Shown here: positions 10,138-23,800 of the stretch, piece by piece
Layout of the letters: each line of letters opens with the position of its first letter
How positions within the stretch are numbered: position 1 is the first letter of the stretch
Source of the DNA: Halichondria panicea
Taxonomy: Eukaryota; Porifera; Demospongiae; Suberitida; Halichondriidae
DNA length: 64,000 bases
Direction of reading: 5' to 3'
NCBI RefSeq assembly: GCF_963675165.1
Contig: NC_087381.1
Location: 5,395,378-5,459,377 of the forward strand
Made by a program: the position numbers and the translations under genes
Notes under the pieces: generated by a model
What the model was told of the DNA's origin: nothing
What the model saw: the letters and a program-made list of their open reading frames with translations, nothing else
Databases searched by the model: none

Positions 10138-11893
10138 AAAACGAATGAGACTATAAATGTGTACTTGAGACAAACTCTTGCATAATAGTGACTGTAATTA
10201 ATTTTAGGTTAGACGATGTTATTGTGTAGTGACAGACTACGTACGTTGTGACAGTTTTTAGCTATACCATGAGAACAGTCAAGATATGCTATAATTGTGA
10301 TAATCACTATAATTTTTTATTAAATTATTATGGTGTCTTTATATAGGTCTCTCCGAACTGCCATGCATGCATTAGTCGTTAACTTGCAGATCCGCAAGCT
10401 ATATAATTCACATGAAAAGCTAGTACGTGTTATTCTCCTGGACAGAATATTAAAAACAAGTTTTCTACCGGCTATAATACCAGAGATCCAGCGGGCAACG
10501 TAATATAACAACAGTGACATTTCACTATTTATTATTAATTGTTCATGTTACAGTAAGAGGCTTTGGCATTTTGACCTCTGAGATCAATTTAAAAGGAGTG
10601 CCAATAATGTCTCACTGAGTGTGTCACTATAATTATTATAGTGACACACTCAGCAAGACATTTGTGGTTCCTACGTGTGGTCAATTTACTATTAGACAGC
10701 ATATGCATGGTTTGCATGTACAATCCACCAAACGTATTTTTTTGTCTGTTCTACAAACTCGCCACCTGAAATTTAATGGAAAATTATAATGAGGTTAAAG
10801 ACGATCATGCTTTTATATAGTTATGACTGACCCACTAGACCCCAGCTAGCTAAAATTATGTTGACTTAATGTAGGTATGCTGGAAATGACTGTAACTACA
10901 ATTACTGTAGCTGCATGTATAGCAACAGAAGATTTACTCCTGATATATAGCAGAGTAAATAAGTGTACATGTTGTGTTTAATTAATTTATAAGCTATAGT
11001 GATGTTCATTTAAATACATGCAGATAGGAAGATCTATAGAAGATCCAAATTTAATGGTAGATTCTCCCTATTGTATATACCATTAATACCCAAAGGTCAT
11101 GCATACTCAAATAATTGAAATTAGGCTATTCATATAATGTTGTTCTACAGTGAGAGACTCTGATAATCATTTGTGATCTGCGTGAGTGGCATAAAACGAG
11201 TATAAAAATTTGGATTACAATAACCGTATATAATTATAGGGTTATTGTAATCTATAATATAAGAGTAATCTGAAGGTATTCAATAAAGTGTATTATAATA
11301 ATGCATAAACGACGCTCTTGATTTTGTTTTATCATTTGCAGCACTAGAAATGTAAACATGGATGAGATAAAAATGAGAAGCTTTCCACCGATCCCTCGCT
11401 CCTTCATGAGTATTCCCTCACCCCCTGTATAATATAATGTGCCTAAGGCAACAGCAGACCCAGAGTTAGCCTCCTTCACAACAAGTTTTTGACCTGGCTA
11501 AGGCTAATAATAATAATAAATTTAATTGTCATCATCATCATCATTATAATTATCAATCCATCATAATTATTATCATCAGGGACTGCATGTATACGTATTA
11601 GAGCACATGTGCATGATTTCTATGAGTTGCAAGCTTATTAATCTAATTAAAAACCATGACCCTTTATAAATTAGGTGTTACAAATTTATAGGGGTGGGGC
11701 TGTGTTGTGCTGACCTGCAGCACTGGATGACCTATATAGCTGCTGTGTAGATCTAGCTATTCTTGGCTGTGTCAAATTTTCAGAACCAGGTAGATAATAG
11801 TATTATTCCCTATTAATAGTAGATCTATATCCCTATTATAGATCTATATGTTAGATCTATATAGGTTTAAATTCTCTATGCAAAAGACTGAAA
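10138..11893. other. Intergenic region A-B with hairpins and a tail-exon relic
   Basis: No gene seen. Features are a near-perfect hairpin at 10615-10653 (arms CTGAGTGTGTCACTATAAT), a second at 11213-11252 (arms GATTACAATAACC), and a decayed tail exon at 11342-11470. Short ATT/ATC runs occur at 11500-11580. The last 100 bp should hold the locus B promoter. Confidence 0.55.
11342..11470 (+). pseudogene. Decayed class 1 tail exon
   Basis: Still preceded by a GCAG acceptor and reads SxRNVNMDE..., FPPIPRSFM, IPSPPV, then a TAA at 11430-11432 replaces the codon before the first tyrosine. Homology ends just after the PE of PEYDEV. It derives from locus A or a sister gene. Confidence 0.75.
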
Positions 11894-14800
11894 ATGGAGT
11901 ACTGCATGTACCAAACCAGAGCAATCTTTATCTTTCTTCTCTGCATTGTTGAAGGTATCTTATCAGTGTAGCTTTTAGTCTATTTTAATGTAATTGTTGT
12001 TCACGTTATAACTATGTTGTGTCCAGTTTTAGGTCAGTCTATCTGCTCAACACCACCTACTATTCAAAATGGCTACGTCTCTTCAAGTATACCCCTTTCA
12101 GCAACGTACAGCTGCAATCCTGGATACCAACTGTCTGGATCAGCCACAGCAATTTGCGAAATTGCCGACATTGATTTATCTTATTGGGAGTCAGTACCTA
12201 CATGTGAAGGTATTGTATATTGACAGTTCACAGGGCTTATAACCAACTATGCATGCAATGCCGACCGAGGCTGAGTTTGGCTATAGCTTTAATTTTATAA
12301 GTCATATATAATTACTAGCACAGCAAAACAGTGATTTGAACATTATTGCTCTAGCTCACAGCCCTTTTGCTTTAGAATAATTATGCAGTTCTATATATAT
12401 AGACGGGTTACAGGCATAGGGTTAGCTACTATAACCCCTGACAGACTGCATAACATACTTTTGAGTATAAAGATTCTATTATAATAATCGTCGTCTCCTG
12501 TGGGTCTCTTCCCTCTATTTCCAATTAATGGGTCGCCTGGTACGCCAACAAGGACAACATTTGGAGGGACAGTGGCCTATACCTGTAACACAGGTTACGT
12601 AGATCTACTGTCAGGATCAGCTACTGTAGCAGTGACTTGTCAAGCTATATATAATTATAGTGGAAGTTGGAGTAGTCTGCAGTACCAAAACTCTTGCTAC
12701 TATATAGATCTAGGAGCAGTTATTTTATGTGTGTCTCTACATTTGCATGTAGCTGTCCCCTGTGGTGACCCACTGACCATTCCCAATGCGTCCAGGACTT
12801 TCACTGGCACAACATATTTGGATACGGCCACCTACACCTGTAACACTGGGTACCAACTGTCAGGAGCAGCTACAGTGACCTGTCAGGCTAGTGGAAGTTG
12901 GAGTACAATACCAAGTTGCTCACGTAAGATTCTAAATTGTTGCTACTATACTAAAAATAGGAGCAGTCACATAGATGCTATGCAACTGTCCCTGAACTCC
13001 CGGGACAGTCCCAGATTTAGAGGCTCTTAAATCATGAACAGAATTCAGTTTCTTGCACTATGGGGTTGGGTAGTCTCATGAATCAGCCGCCATTCCTTTG
13101 GAACCACCGTCTGAGCACTCTTGTCATGAAGTCAATTCAAAATGGAATGTTGATTGCTCACAAAACCAATGTTAAATTCGTGATCTTACGCCCACACGTA
13201 TTTGCTAATTTTTAATATAAATGTACAAAAAAGGCACCTCTCTCTATTTGTGTCTTGCTTGTTGGTGCTAAATCTTGCCCAAGGACCCCTGCTTGGCTTG
13301 CTTATGCTTCGCAGCAGCTTCTATGTACGAAGTGTTTACCATGCGTAATGCATGCGTAATGCATGCGTAATGCATGCGTAATGCATGCGTAATGCATGCG
13401 TAATGATTATCCAAATGTGTTGAGCAAAGTGCAGTTCTTTGCTGCCTCCAAGTTCATCACCTGACTGGACTTCTGCAATCTGATTGGTCAAGACGGAATT
13501 CCGTCTTGGCACATAAAACGATGACAAGAGTGCTCAGACGGTGCTTCAAAGGAACGGCGGCTGATTCATGAGACTAGAGGTTGGGCACCACTCCAACCTG
13601 GGTTTTGTTCTACTGGTACTTAGCTTTAGGGTGTGGCTAAGTATGAATATGATTAATCCAAGTGGGCAGAGTATCTAGTTAGAATCATACGTTAGAATGA
13701 TACTGCAAGAGTCAGTTTTGCATGCCACTAGCTCTAACCATTGATTGAAGAGTTAGAGGGATAGGAAACGGAGTGGTGCACATGATGATTTTACATTGAA
13801 TCTGCAGTGGAGCCTCGAAAATTATCCGCGTTACGAGGCTATTAAGCACATTTTTTCCGGGTAACTCCCAAAGCTGTGTTTCCTCGAGACATCATCTCTT
13901 TCAGCAATTTATAACACGCCTAGTCCATGAGCCACGTGTAGTACTTGCTAATGACTGACCACACCACCCAGTAAAAAGAGATATTTCAATAAAGTTATAT
14001 GTTCCCAAGGCTGTTTTAGAGCTATTGGAACATATAACGTGTAAGCGTGCTGGTTATGACTACTACAATAGGTATAGACCTTGAAATATAAGTGAGTTGC
14101 ACGGACTTAGCACAGTTACTTGTAGTTTATTATGCACTGAGTGTAGAAATAGATATTATTGTGATGGCCTCGATTAAACCGCAGCGTAGCGCGGATGTTA
14201 CTCGAGATACCAACCGTTTCCTATCCCTCTAACTCTTCAATCTATGCTCTAACTGACCTGACGTGTTCCTGGATCAAGCTGGCTTGTCTACTATTAATGC
14301 ATTTTGAGAGAATTACTAGTTACTGACTCGTTCATTCTCGAGCCACGCTTTCAGCACTTAAACTCTGCAATCTAGTGGAACAAAACCCAGATTGGAGTGG
14401 TGCCCAACTATATGCTGTCTGTCTATCACTACGATCAAATAATGTTTTGCAGTTTTGTAGGTGGGGCTCTCCAGCATGATCATACTGCAGAGCATGCGCA
14501 GAAAGCAACTGCTAATAATAAATCTCCACAAGTGTCTTTATAAAACGCCTTGATTTTTTTATTTCTGTCTCACAGCTCCTACTTGTTGTTAAACTTCCCT
14601 TAGCCTTGCCAGCAGATGGTGTCTTTGATATGGCGTATATAGGGAACACCATTCCCTTAGTTGTTGAGCTGTATCAGTTTCATCTTACTGAAGGTCTCTC
14701 TAACTGTTCTGAATCTCTCTTCCTCTTCAGACGAGCTGAGCTTCTGTCTCATTAGCTCCTTTTTGTTGTCAAACTTCCCTTAGTCTTGCCAGCAGATGGT

Positions 14801-17800
14801 GTGTTGGATATCCCAACGCCATTGCCTCACTGCCTTAATAGTTGTTGAGCTGTATCAGTTTCATCCAGTGAGTTCGAGTAGAAATAAAAATTAATGTAAG
14901 ACAAACAGATCGTCACGCTAAAAAGCGTGCATATGGAGCGATCGTCATGCTAAAAAGCTTCAAGCGACAGACAAACAGACACACACACACAGACACACAT
15001 TCAGACAGACATTCATTCAGACGGATTCCGGTCGCTGAGCTTTTCTCTACAGTACTCGAAACTATGGGTCTCGCCCCAATTATATATTCTGTATTGGAAG
15101 TTTAGATCTACATAAATATTATAGATCTATAGCCATTGATTCTCAACTCAACCTCCTATTACTATTGTACTGGCTTGACTCCACTGCTCAGAATAGTAAA
15201 ACTGGGGAAATTCCCACGCACCGGTATTTCACAAGCAAAGCTTGGTGAGTGTAGTTGGGCGGAGTCCAACCAACTGTGTGGGGTTGGGCACCACTCCAAT
15301 GTCAGGTTTTGTTCCACTGGTACTTAGCTTTAGGGTGTGGCTAAGCATTAATCCCAAGTGGGCGGTAACGCAAAGCTCAGTTTAATAGAATACAAATTAA
15401 TTTTACTCTGCAGGAGTCACTTTTGCTTGCCACTAGCTCTAACTGACCTGGTGTATTCCTGGCTTGTCTACTATTGTTGCATTTTGATTTAACTAAAGAG
15501 ATTGACTAGTTACTGACTCGTTCATTAATGAGCCACGTCTTCACACTTGAACTCTGCAATCTGATTGGGCTGCAAAATTTCTGCAGTGGAACAAAACCTG
15601 ACATTGGAGTGGTGCCCAACCCCACGCAGTCGGTTGGACTCCGCCCAACTATGGTGAGTGTGGGTTTCCTGGCATTATTAAACGCGAATATTACAACCAC
15701 AAACATTTCTTCTGAGGGCGCTTAATCTAAATAGCGGAAATTTCCCGCTATACAGTAACTGGAAGTAAACAAAATGTCATCCGTGAAAAGCGCGAAAATT
15801 ACGCGGCTCAAAAATGTGGTGCTAGCTATTCATTATCTTCATTCTATATTCAGAAAAGAAATACATTCATTTATATCCGCAGTCTCCTGTGGTGACCCTC
15901 CAAACATTCCCAATGGGTCCAGGACTTTCACTGGTACAACAATTGGAGAGACAGCCACCTACACCTGTGACGATGGGTACCATCCGGTACAACCAGCTAC
16001 AGTGACATGTCAGGCTACTGGAAGCTGGGATCCTGTACCATTTATTTGCCGTAAGATTCTTAGCCACACCATTTTTAATTACTTTCAAGGGTGACACTAA
16101 GTGTCATGGCGCGAGCGTAAGCATTTGACTCCATACAATTTGTCGTGTCTATACTCTGAGTCTATACTCTGAGTGTATTATTGCAGGCTCAGTAATACAC
16201 TGACATAGGTGTTTTACAAATAAAGGCTGATCCAGATATCACATGCCTGCATGGGCTGTGGTATCATAGATTGCAACACAAAGTATACAGTCCTTCCTGT
16301 AAGTTACAATTGAAACTGCTCTAAACCCGAAGCTCCATGTAGAAATCTAACGATAGATTTAAAAAAATATATCTGTCTCTATGACCGATATCAGGAGCAT
16401 ATGCATGAGGGGATGGAGTGTCTTACTACGGGGATTCTTATCATGTAGCTAGCTATGTACAAATCACATCATGTAACCGCTCAGTGCTGCTGACATTATT
16501 CTTGTACTTAAAATCAAATGCGTTATCAGCCACACATGCACTTAGCACATTACAAACAAGGAGTGTGGTTAAGATGATAGTGAATCTGCAATACTATATG
16601 CAGAGTAAGACGCTCCATCCCCTCATCTGCTCCTGCCGATATAGGTGATAGCTTTTCTGAATATAGAATGAAGATTGAGCATTTTAAAAACATGACTCAA
16701 GAGTTTACACTGCATTAACTACATGGCAAAACAGCTGGCTGTACAACCTAACAGGAGCAAGGTTCAAGACCATATTTTTTTCTGGACCCCAAGTAAAAGC
16801 AAGTATAAGTAGCTGTGACCTGCTGGGATACCTATATATGTGACCTTAGGCTCAGCAGAAGTCCTTCTGCAGGCGTGCCTGTGGCCTGTCAGGAGTCTCT
16901 GTGTCCTGTCTGAGCTTCATTCAGAGTCCATAACTTAATTTTTGTGCGCATACGCATTACGTACAAGTTGGTATAAGGGACTCGCTTCGCTCGCCCAAAT
17001 AAGTGATATGTGTAGCGATCTGTATTACTCCATGACATGTACTTTTGTATAGTTATCTCCTGTGGCGACCCTCCAACCATTCCTAATGGGTCCAGGACTT
17101 TCACTGGCACTATATTCGATAATACAGCCACCTACACCTGTGACAATGGGTACCATCCAGTACAACCAGCTACAGTGACATGTCGGGCTACTGGAAGCTG
17201 GGATCCTGTACCATTGATTTGCCGTAAGATTCTTAGCCACACCATTTTGAAGGGTGACACTAAAGCCCCGTTTACGTAACCGTACACCAGGCCTTTAAGA
17301 ATCCAGATTAAACCTAACCGCGTTTGTGTAAACGACCCTTATCCGGGTTCTAATCCGGATTAGCCAACCCACTTCTGGAGGTAGTGCAGATTGTGTCAGA
17401 AGCGGTTTAGCTGTGAGTAAGCACAAAGAGCTAATTCTGAAGTGTTGTACATGTTCGTGGGTGTTTCTAGAGTAAGCCTGTAGCTTCCTATCAGCCAATG
17501 TTTGCGCAAATGCAATTAGTGGTCATTTTTACTATGCCCACTACTCAGAAAAATCTGACCCGGACTCGACCCGGATTAGGTATCGTGTAAATTGGGCTTA
17601 AGTGTCATGGCGCGAGCGTAAGCATTTGAGTCCATAAAAATCATTTACAATTTGCCGTGTCTATAAACATTTAACTCTATTATAATCATAGACTGAGTGT
17701 CTAACTGCTCAGTTACACTGACGTAGGATGTTGCCTGTTTTACATGCAGTAGCCTCAAATCCAGGCCGAATGGCCTGGTATCTATTGCATGTGTAATTAA

Positions 17801-20800
17801 TCATAGGCGTAGCCCATACACGCCCATGTACTATCTACTATGTGCTTTATAGCCCAGCTAGCTAGCTGTGGCCCTCTATGGTGTTGTCGAGAAGGCTTGC
17901 ACACTAGAAACTAGAAAAGGCTCTCATCTACTTCTATGATGGTTGGATGATCGTGATGTTTTGAACTTGGTTTCTGTACAAATGAGAGCTTCTTCTGGCT
18001 TCAGACTAGTGTGCAAGTCTTCTCAACAACACCATATAGGGCCATAGCTAGCTAGCTGTAATAACGGGTATATCAATGTAACAATAAGTCATAAAGAATA
18101 ATACAGCCTAGAACTGAACTAGTACAAAAGCATATATACTAACACAGAGAACATACAAAGACAGGAAACAAGTACAAACCGGAAATACAATAAACCACAA
18201 AACTAATTAACTAACTAGAACACTACACTAGCCAGCCTTCTCGACAACACAATAGAGAGCATAAGCCATAGCTTCACAGAAGACAAGTATTTGTTAAAAT
18301 TAATGCGGAAAGAAACTAGTAAAAAAACTACAAAGTTATGCCGCTTTATTCTGTAGTTATTTCCTGTGGCAACCCTCCGACAATTCCCAATGGGTCCAGG
18401 ACTTTCACTGGTACGACAAGAGGGGATACGGCCACCTACACCTGTAACACTGGATATCAACATTCAGGACCAGTGACTTGTCAGGCTAGTGGAAGTTGGA
18501 GTACTGCACCAACTTGCACACGTAAGATTCTTATACTAAAAGCAATCACACCTTAGATTTCATGTTTATATATGTCTCTACACCTGTAGCTGTTCCCTGT
18601 GGTGACCCTCCGACCATTCCCAATGGGTCCAGAACTTTCACTGGCACTACATTTGGAGATACGGCCACATACACTTGTAACCCTGGTTATCAACGTTCAG
18701 GATCAGCTACAGTGATTTGTCAAGCTAGTGGAAGTTGGAGTACAAGACCAACTTGCCCATTACGTACGATTCGTAAACTCTATAATAATAGTTTATACTA
18801 TACACTAAATAGAAGGTGGCCTGATTTCATGTATATGTGTCTACATCTGTAGCTGTCTCGGATGCCTGTGGCGACCCTCCGACTATTCCCAATGGGTCCA
18901 GAACTTTCACTGGCACAACATTTGGAGAGACGGCCACTTACACCTGTAACACTGGGTACCAACTGTCAGGAGCAGCTATAGTAAACTGTTTGGCTAGTGA
19001 AAGTTGGAGTACTGAACCAACTTGCCCACGTAAGCTATATAGATTCTTAACTCTTGCTATACACTATACTGTATAAAAGCAGTCACACCTTACATTTCAT
19101 GTTTAAGTCTGTCTCTACATCTGTAGCTGTTCCCTGTGGAAACCCTCTGACCATTCCCAATGGGTCCAGAACTTTCACTGGCACAACATTTAGAGAGACA
19201 GCTACTTACACCTGTAACACAGGATACCAATTGTCAGATCCATCCACAGTGACCTGTCAGGCTAGTGGAAACTGGAGTACTGAACCAACTTGCACACGTA
19301 AGATTCTTAATTTTTGCTGCATGCACTATACTAAAAAGCAGTCACACCTTAGATTTCATGCTTATGTCTCTTTAATTGTAGCTGTCCCCTGTGGTGACCC
19401 TCCGATCATTCCCAATGGGTCCAGGACTTTCACTGGCACAACATTTGGAGATACGATCACATACACTTGTAACCCTGGTTATCAACGTTCAGGATCAGCT
19501 ACAGTGATTTGTCAAGCTATTGGAAGTTGGAGTACAAGACCAACTTGCCCATCACGTATGATTCGTAAACTCTATTAGTTTATCCGACTAGAAAAATTGC
19601 TAGGATTGGCCAGGGGAACCACCAAAAAGCGTGGAAATAAGAAATCAGACGAGAGCATAACTCCAATCCGTTACAACATCAATCACATGTACTGGTAGTT
19701 TTCCATGTTTTCCCGGCCAATATACCACACAATTTTTACTGGTGGGGTGATGACTGATCCCTATATACATCCATTTTGGAATGTGCGGGCATATAATGAT
19801 GAATTGATGTTCTTAATACATGCAGTGTTGAGCATAGGTACACACAGTCCATCCATGCGTAGTAACATGCACGGACCGTACTAGTGACCTGCATGGAATG
19901 ATGTGGTGGATGGAAGCTGGTAGATGGATCTGGAACACAGTCTATATACTATGTATTGTATGTTTATGACGCTGTAACGGATTGGAGTTATGCTCTCGTC
20001 TGATTTCTTATTTCCACGCTTTTTGGTGGTTCCCCTGGCCAATCCTAGCAATTTTTTACATTGCAAATGTTTTTCTGGTCAGATTCCCTTTCTTTTTCAG
20101 TGCAGAAGTATAAATTTACGTATCATGACATGCATAAGTGGGACGTCAAGAGGCAGTACAGAAGTTCAAGAAGAGAAGACAGGACTAATCAGATATCTTC
20201 TCGAATATCTCTGGACTACTGAATAATTATAGTATAATGCAGTGGCGTAGGCAGAGGGGGGCTGATGGGGCTAGAGCCCCCCCCCTTTGTGCTTTGTCTA
20301 CTCCAAATTAGCTTGAATCACCGCGATCTGTCAATCTGTTCTGCACTGTACTGCATGCGTAGTTACTAGAATGATGTCAGTGGCGTATATCCAGGAAAAA
20401 TGAAACGGGGGTTCTAAACTACGAGTGCGCAGCGCAAAATGTTTGGGGTTACGCCCACTTCCGGTCACACGTGACTAAGGGAAATCCCACTCAGCCAGGG
20501 GAAGTCCCATAATAGACTTGCGTAGAGCTAGCTAGCTGTCATGAACAGTCAACTGGCTACCGTAAATCGTTCTAATTATAGAACCAGTAAAAAATAACTA
20601 TTTTTCTAGAAACAATGTACGAAAACAGAGGAGGTATGACACGCGGTTAAGCTCACATGGCTGTTATTTCTTGATTGAGGCAAGAAAGACAAAGAAGTCG
20701 TTAAAAATTCATTCCAATGACGACATTCAACTGGTGGCAAGTAAGCGCCATAAAGAAACAAATTGAGAGCATAAAACTCAGTGAATTTGTTGCTGGCTAG

Positions 20801-23800
20801 TAGCTAGAGTTTTACAAGTAGAGATTAGATTTGTTGTAAGAACCAAGGCTCAGATGTTGGCAGTGATCCTATCCTGAATGCAGGCACAGAATACTTATTA
20901 AATACTCCAAAACAGAATTACAATAATATCTCAAAATCTAAGTGGTGGTTGAAACTGGTTGAAAAGCTATTTCATATCAGTATAAGCCCAGCAGTCAACC
21001 ATCCTGATCTTAGAAACATCAAGTGTATTTCTTGAAAGATACACGCCAAACCAAATCCACTATCAAAGTACATAGTCTTGAATGATATTCATGCACAAGT
21101 TAATGAGATTCATAATCCTTTTGGCTGGTCATGTGATCGTGTCGTACCTCCTCTGGTACGAAAAAAAAGATTTTATATGGGGTGGTATGGGCGTTATAAA
21201 AGAGGGCGTCCTAACCGAGGCTGGTTCTATAATTGGAACGCTTACGGTAGCCTGGGCTAACCTGAACACTCCTTAGTTGATGCAACAAAACAACAGGTAC
21301 AATCATTGAATCAAATTATAATAGCTACAAAACTAATAAATAGCTAGCTGGTAGCTGTAGTAAAGCCACAATAGCTAGACTGAAAGGGGGATTCGTGGCC
21401 CTGGATCTACCACTGCATGGATGTCATTCAATGGAAATGAGGGCAGGGCCATCTAATGCGCATGCTGACTGCTGAGGAAAAGTGATGACCTTTTTTTTAG
21501 GTAAAATTCCATGTTATTCAGCGCCTGCTCTGGCCCTGCTCAACTGATTTGAGCCCTGCATGCCCTTCCCAAAATCCTGGCTACGCCACTGTAATGAATA
21601 ATCAGTATTATTTGATATGTTGAATTTATGAATCAGTATTGAAATGACAGCCATTTTAAGAGCATGATATCTAACCAGTGCATATATATACCTGTCAGAG
21701 CAAGGGAGTTAGACTGAGCTAAACAGTGTGAAGAAAAGCAACACCACCTCAGGCTCTGGAAAAGCCGCACTGCACTGATTTTAGTTGCGGTAGTACAACA
21801 GGCGCACGATTTCTTATCCACGCCTATCTATTATTTGGCCACAACGCAATTGCTGATTCATTAAAGATGGCGGAATTGTCTAGGTAAGAGAAATAGATAC
21901 TGAGAGGTCATCTGCCTCGTGGAAGCAATCGCAAATCTAAAGAAGCTCTTTGTAATCCAGGTTTTAGTCGTTTGGAAACCCTGTGCAGAATTAGTCGGGC
22001 GCCGCCGCCCTCTACCATTGCCCGGAAGGAGGTCGGGAATCAGAGCCCACTACCGGGAATCAAGCCTATCCATAGTTTTGTTCTGCTGGTGGAATTCCAC
22101 CAGTTCCAATCAGATTGCAGTATCTCAAGTGGATTGATCACACCCACTCAACTTTACCACATGTGAATTTTGCATACGTTGGATTGACTGTGAGGCGTGG
22201 CTAACACCCACTTTAACTGATAAGTTATATTCATCGCTATTGGCTAGCACCCACTGAGAATGAATGACATTCATGATACTATTGCGTAACAGGCCAGAAC
22301 AAAACTGTGGATAGGCTTGATTCCCAACCTCCTTCAGGGAGGGCGGCGGCGCTCAACTAGTGCAGAATGTCCTGGAAATGGCTGTACTTGGAGCAAATGC
22401 TGGGCAAGAAACTTACTCTTCAGTCAGCAAAGAGCGGTGAAACGTCGAAACAGTGCAATTTATAAAATGACAATATTCATTCATTAAAACGTTCATGGAT
22501 TATGAAATGAGAGACACAAATATAGAAAAGGCTAAATAAACTATCTGTCCAGCCAGTTTCTTGATGTGGCCTTTCCCTGCAAAGATAGAACAGTTTGAAC
22601 ATGAGTCAAAATAATGAAATAACTAAGTACGACACTATGATTTGAACTGTTATAGCCACATCAACAAAGTCAAATGTGGGCTGGAGGTACAAACCACAGC
22701 ATGATCACGTGTATTGCTTGTGCGTCGGTGTGCTTATTCATTTTTAACTATAGAATATTCATTCATCTGTAGCTGATCAGCCGGGCTCTTGTAGCGATCC
22801 TCCGACTATTCTCAATGGGTCCAGGACTTTCACTACACAGTAAAAACACAGTAACATAAAACATGTTAAATGAAATGCATCTTTTGAAATTTCATGTAGA
22901 AAGGACATCAATTTCTGTTATTTTAACACTAAAATACGATGATGCATCTCATACAACATATTATGTGTTTTTGCTGTGTAGTTGTTGTACTGGTACAACA
23001 ACTGGAGAGACGGCCACCTACACCTGTAACACTGGTTATCAACTATCGGGATCAGCTATTGTGACCTGTGAGGCTAACGCAACCTGGGCTGCAAAACCAA
23101 ATTGTGATGGTAAGCATGCAATGAAAAGACGGATCACATGAATAAAAAATATTACTCATTATACAATAGCCGTCTCCTGTGAGTCTCCTCCCTCTATTTC
23201 CAATGGGTCACCTGGAACACCAACAAGGACAACATTTGGAGGGACGGCCACTTACACCTGTGACACTGGGTATCAACTATCAGGATCAGCCACAGTGACC
23301 TGTGAGGCTAGTGGAAGCTGGAGTGTTAGACCAAGTTGTAACGGTGAGCATGAGTGATCTAAAGTGTCAGTTTTCACAAGTTGCACGTACATATATTGTT
23401 ACCCGAGGCGCGTGGGCGGCCACGGGTATAGTAGTCTGTTGGTTTGTTTGTTACCCGAGGCGCGTGGGCGGCCACGGGTATAGTAGTCTGTTGGTTTGTT
23501 TGTTTGTTTGTCTGTTTGTCACGAGTATATCTACTCACCTGGATGCCATAGCGCTGCGTTTGCAGCATAGGTAGCCTTCACAGAACAATATCTTGATTTA
23601 AATAGTGGCAGATTTTGATGTTAAAGCTTCTTTGTCGAGCAAAAGCTAAGAAGCTTGAATAAGCTTGTGACTAGGTCTGCTTACCTGGATGTTCTAGCAC
23701 TGCGTTTACAGCATGAGTAGCCTCCACACAACAAGTTAGTACTTTTGATAGTGGCAGCTTTCGGTGTTAAAGCTCCTTTGTCTAATAAAAGCGAGCAAAA

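Noticed and set aside
16418..16648. 76-residue ORF
   Set aside because: Lies between the arms of a nested inverted repeat and has no family features.
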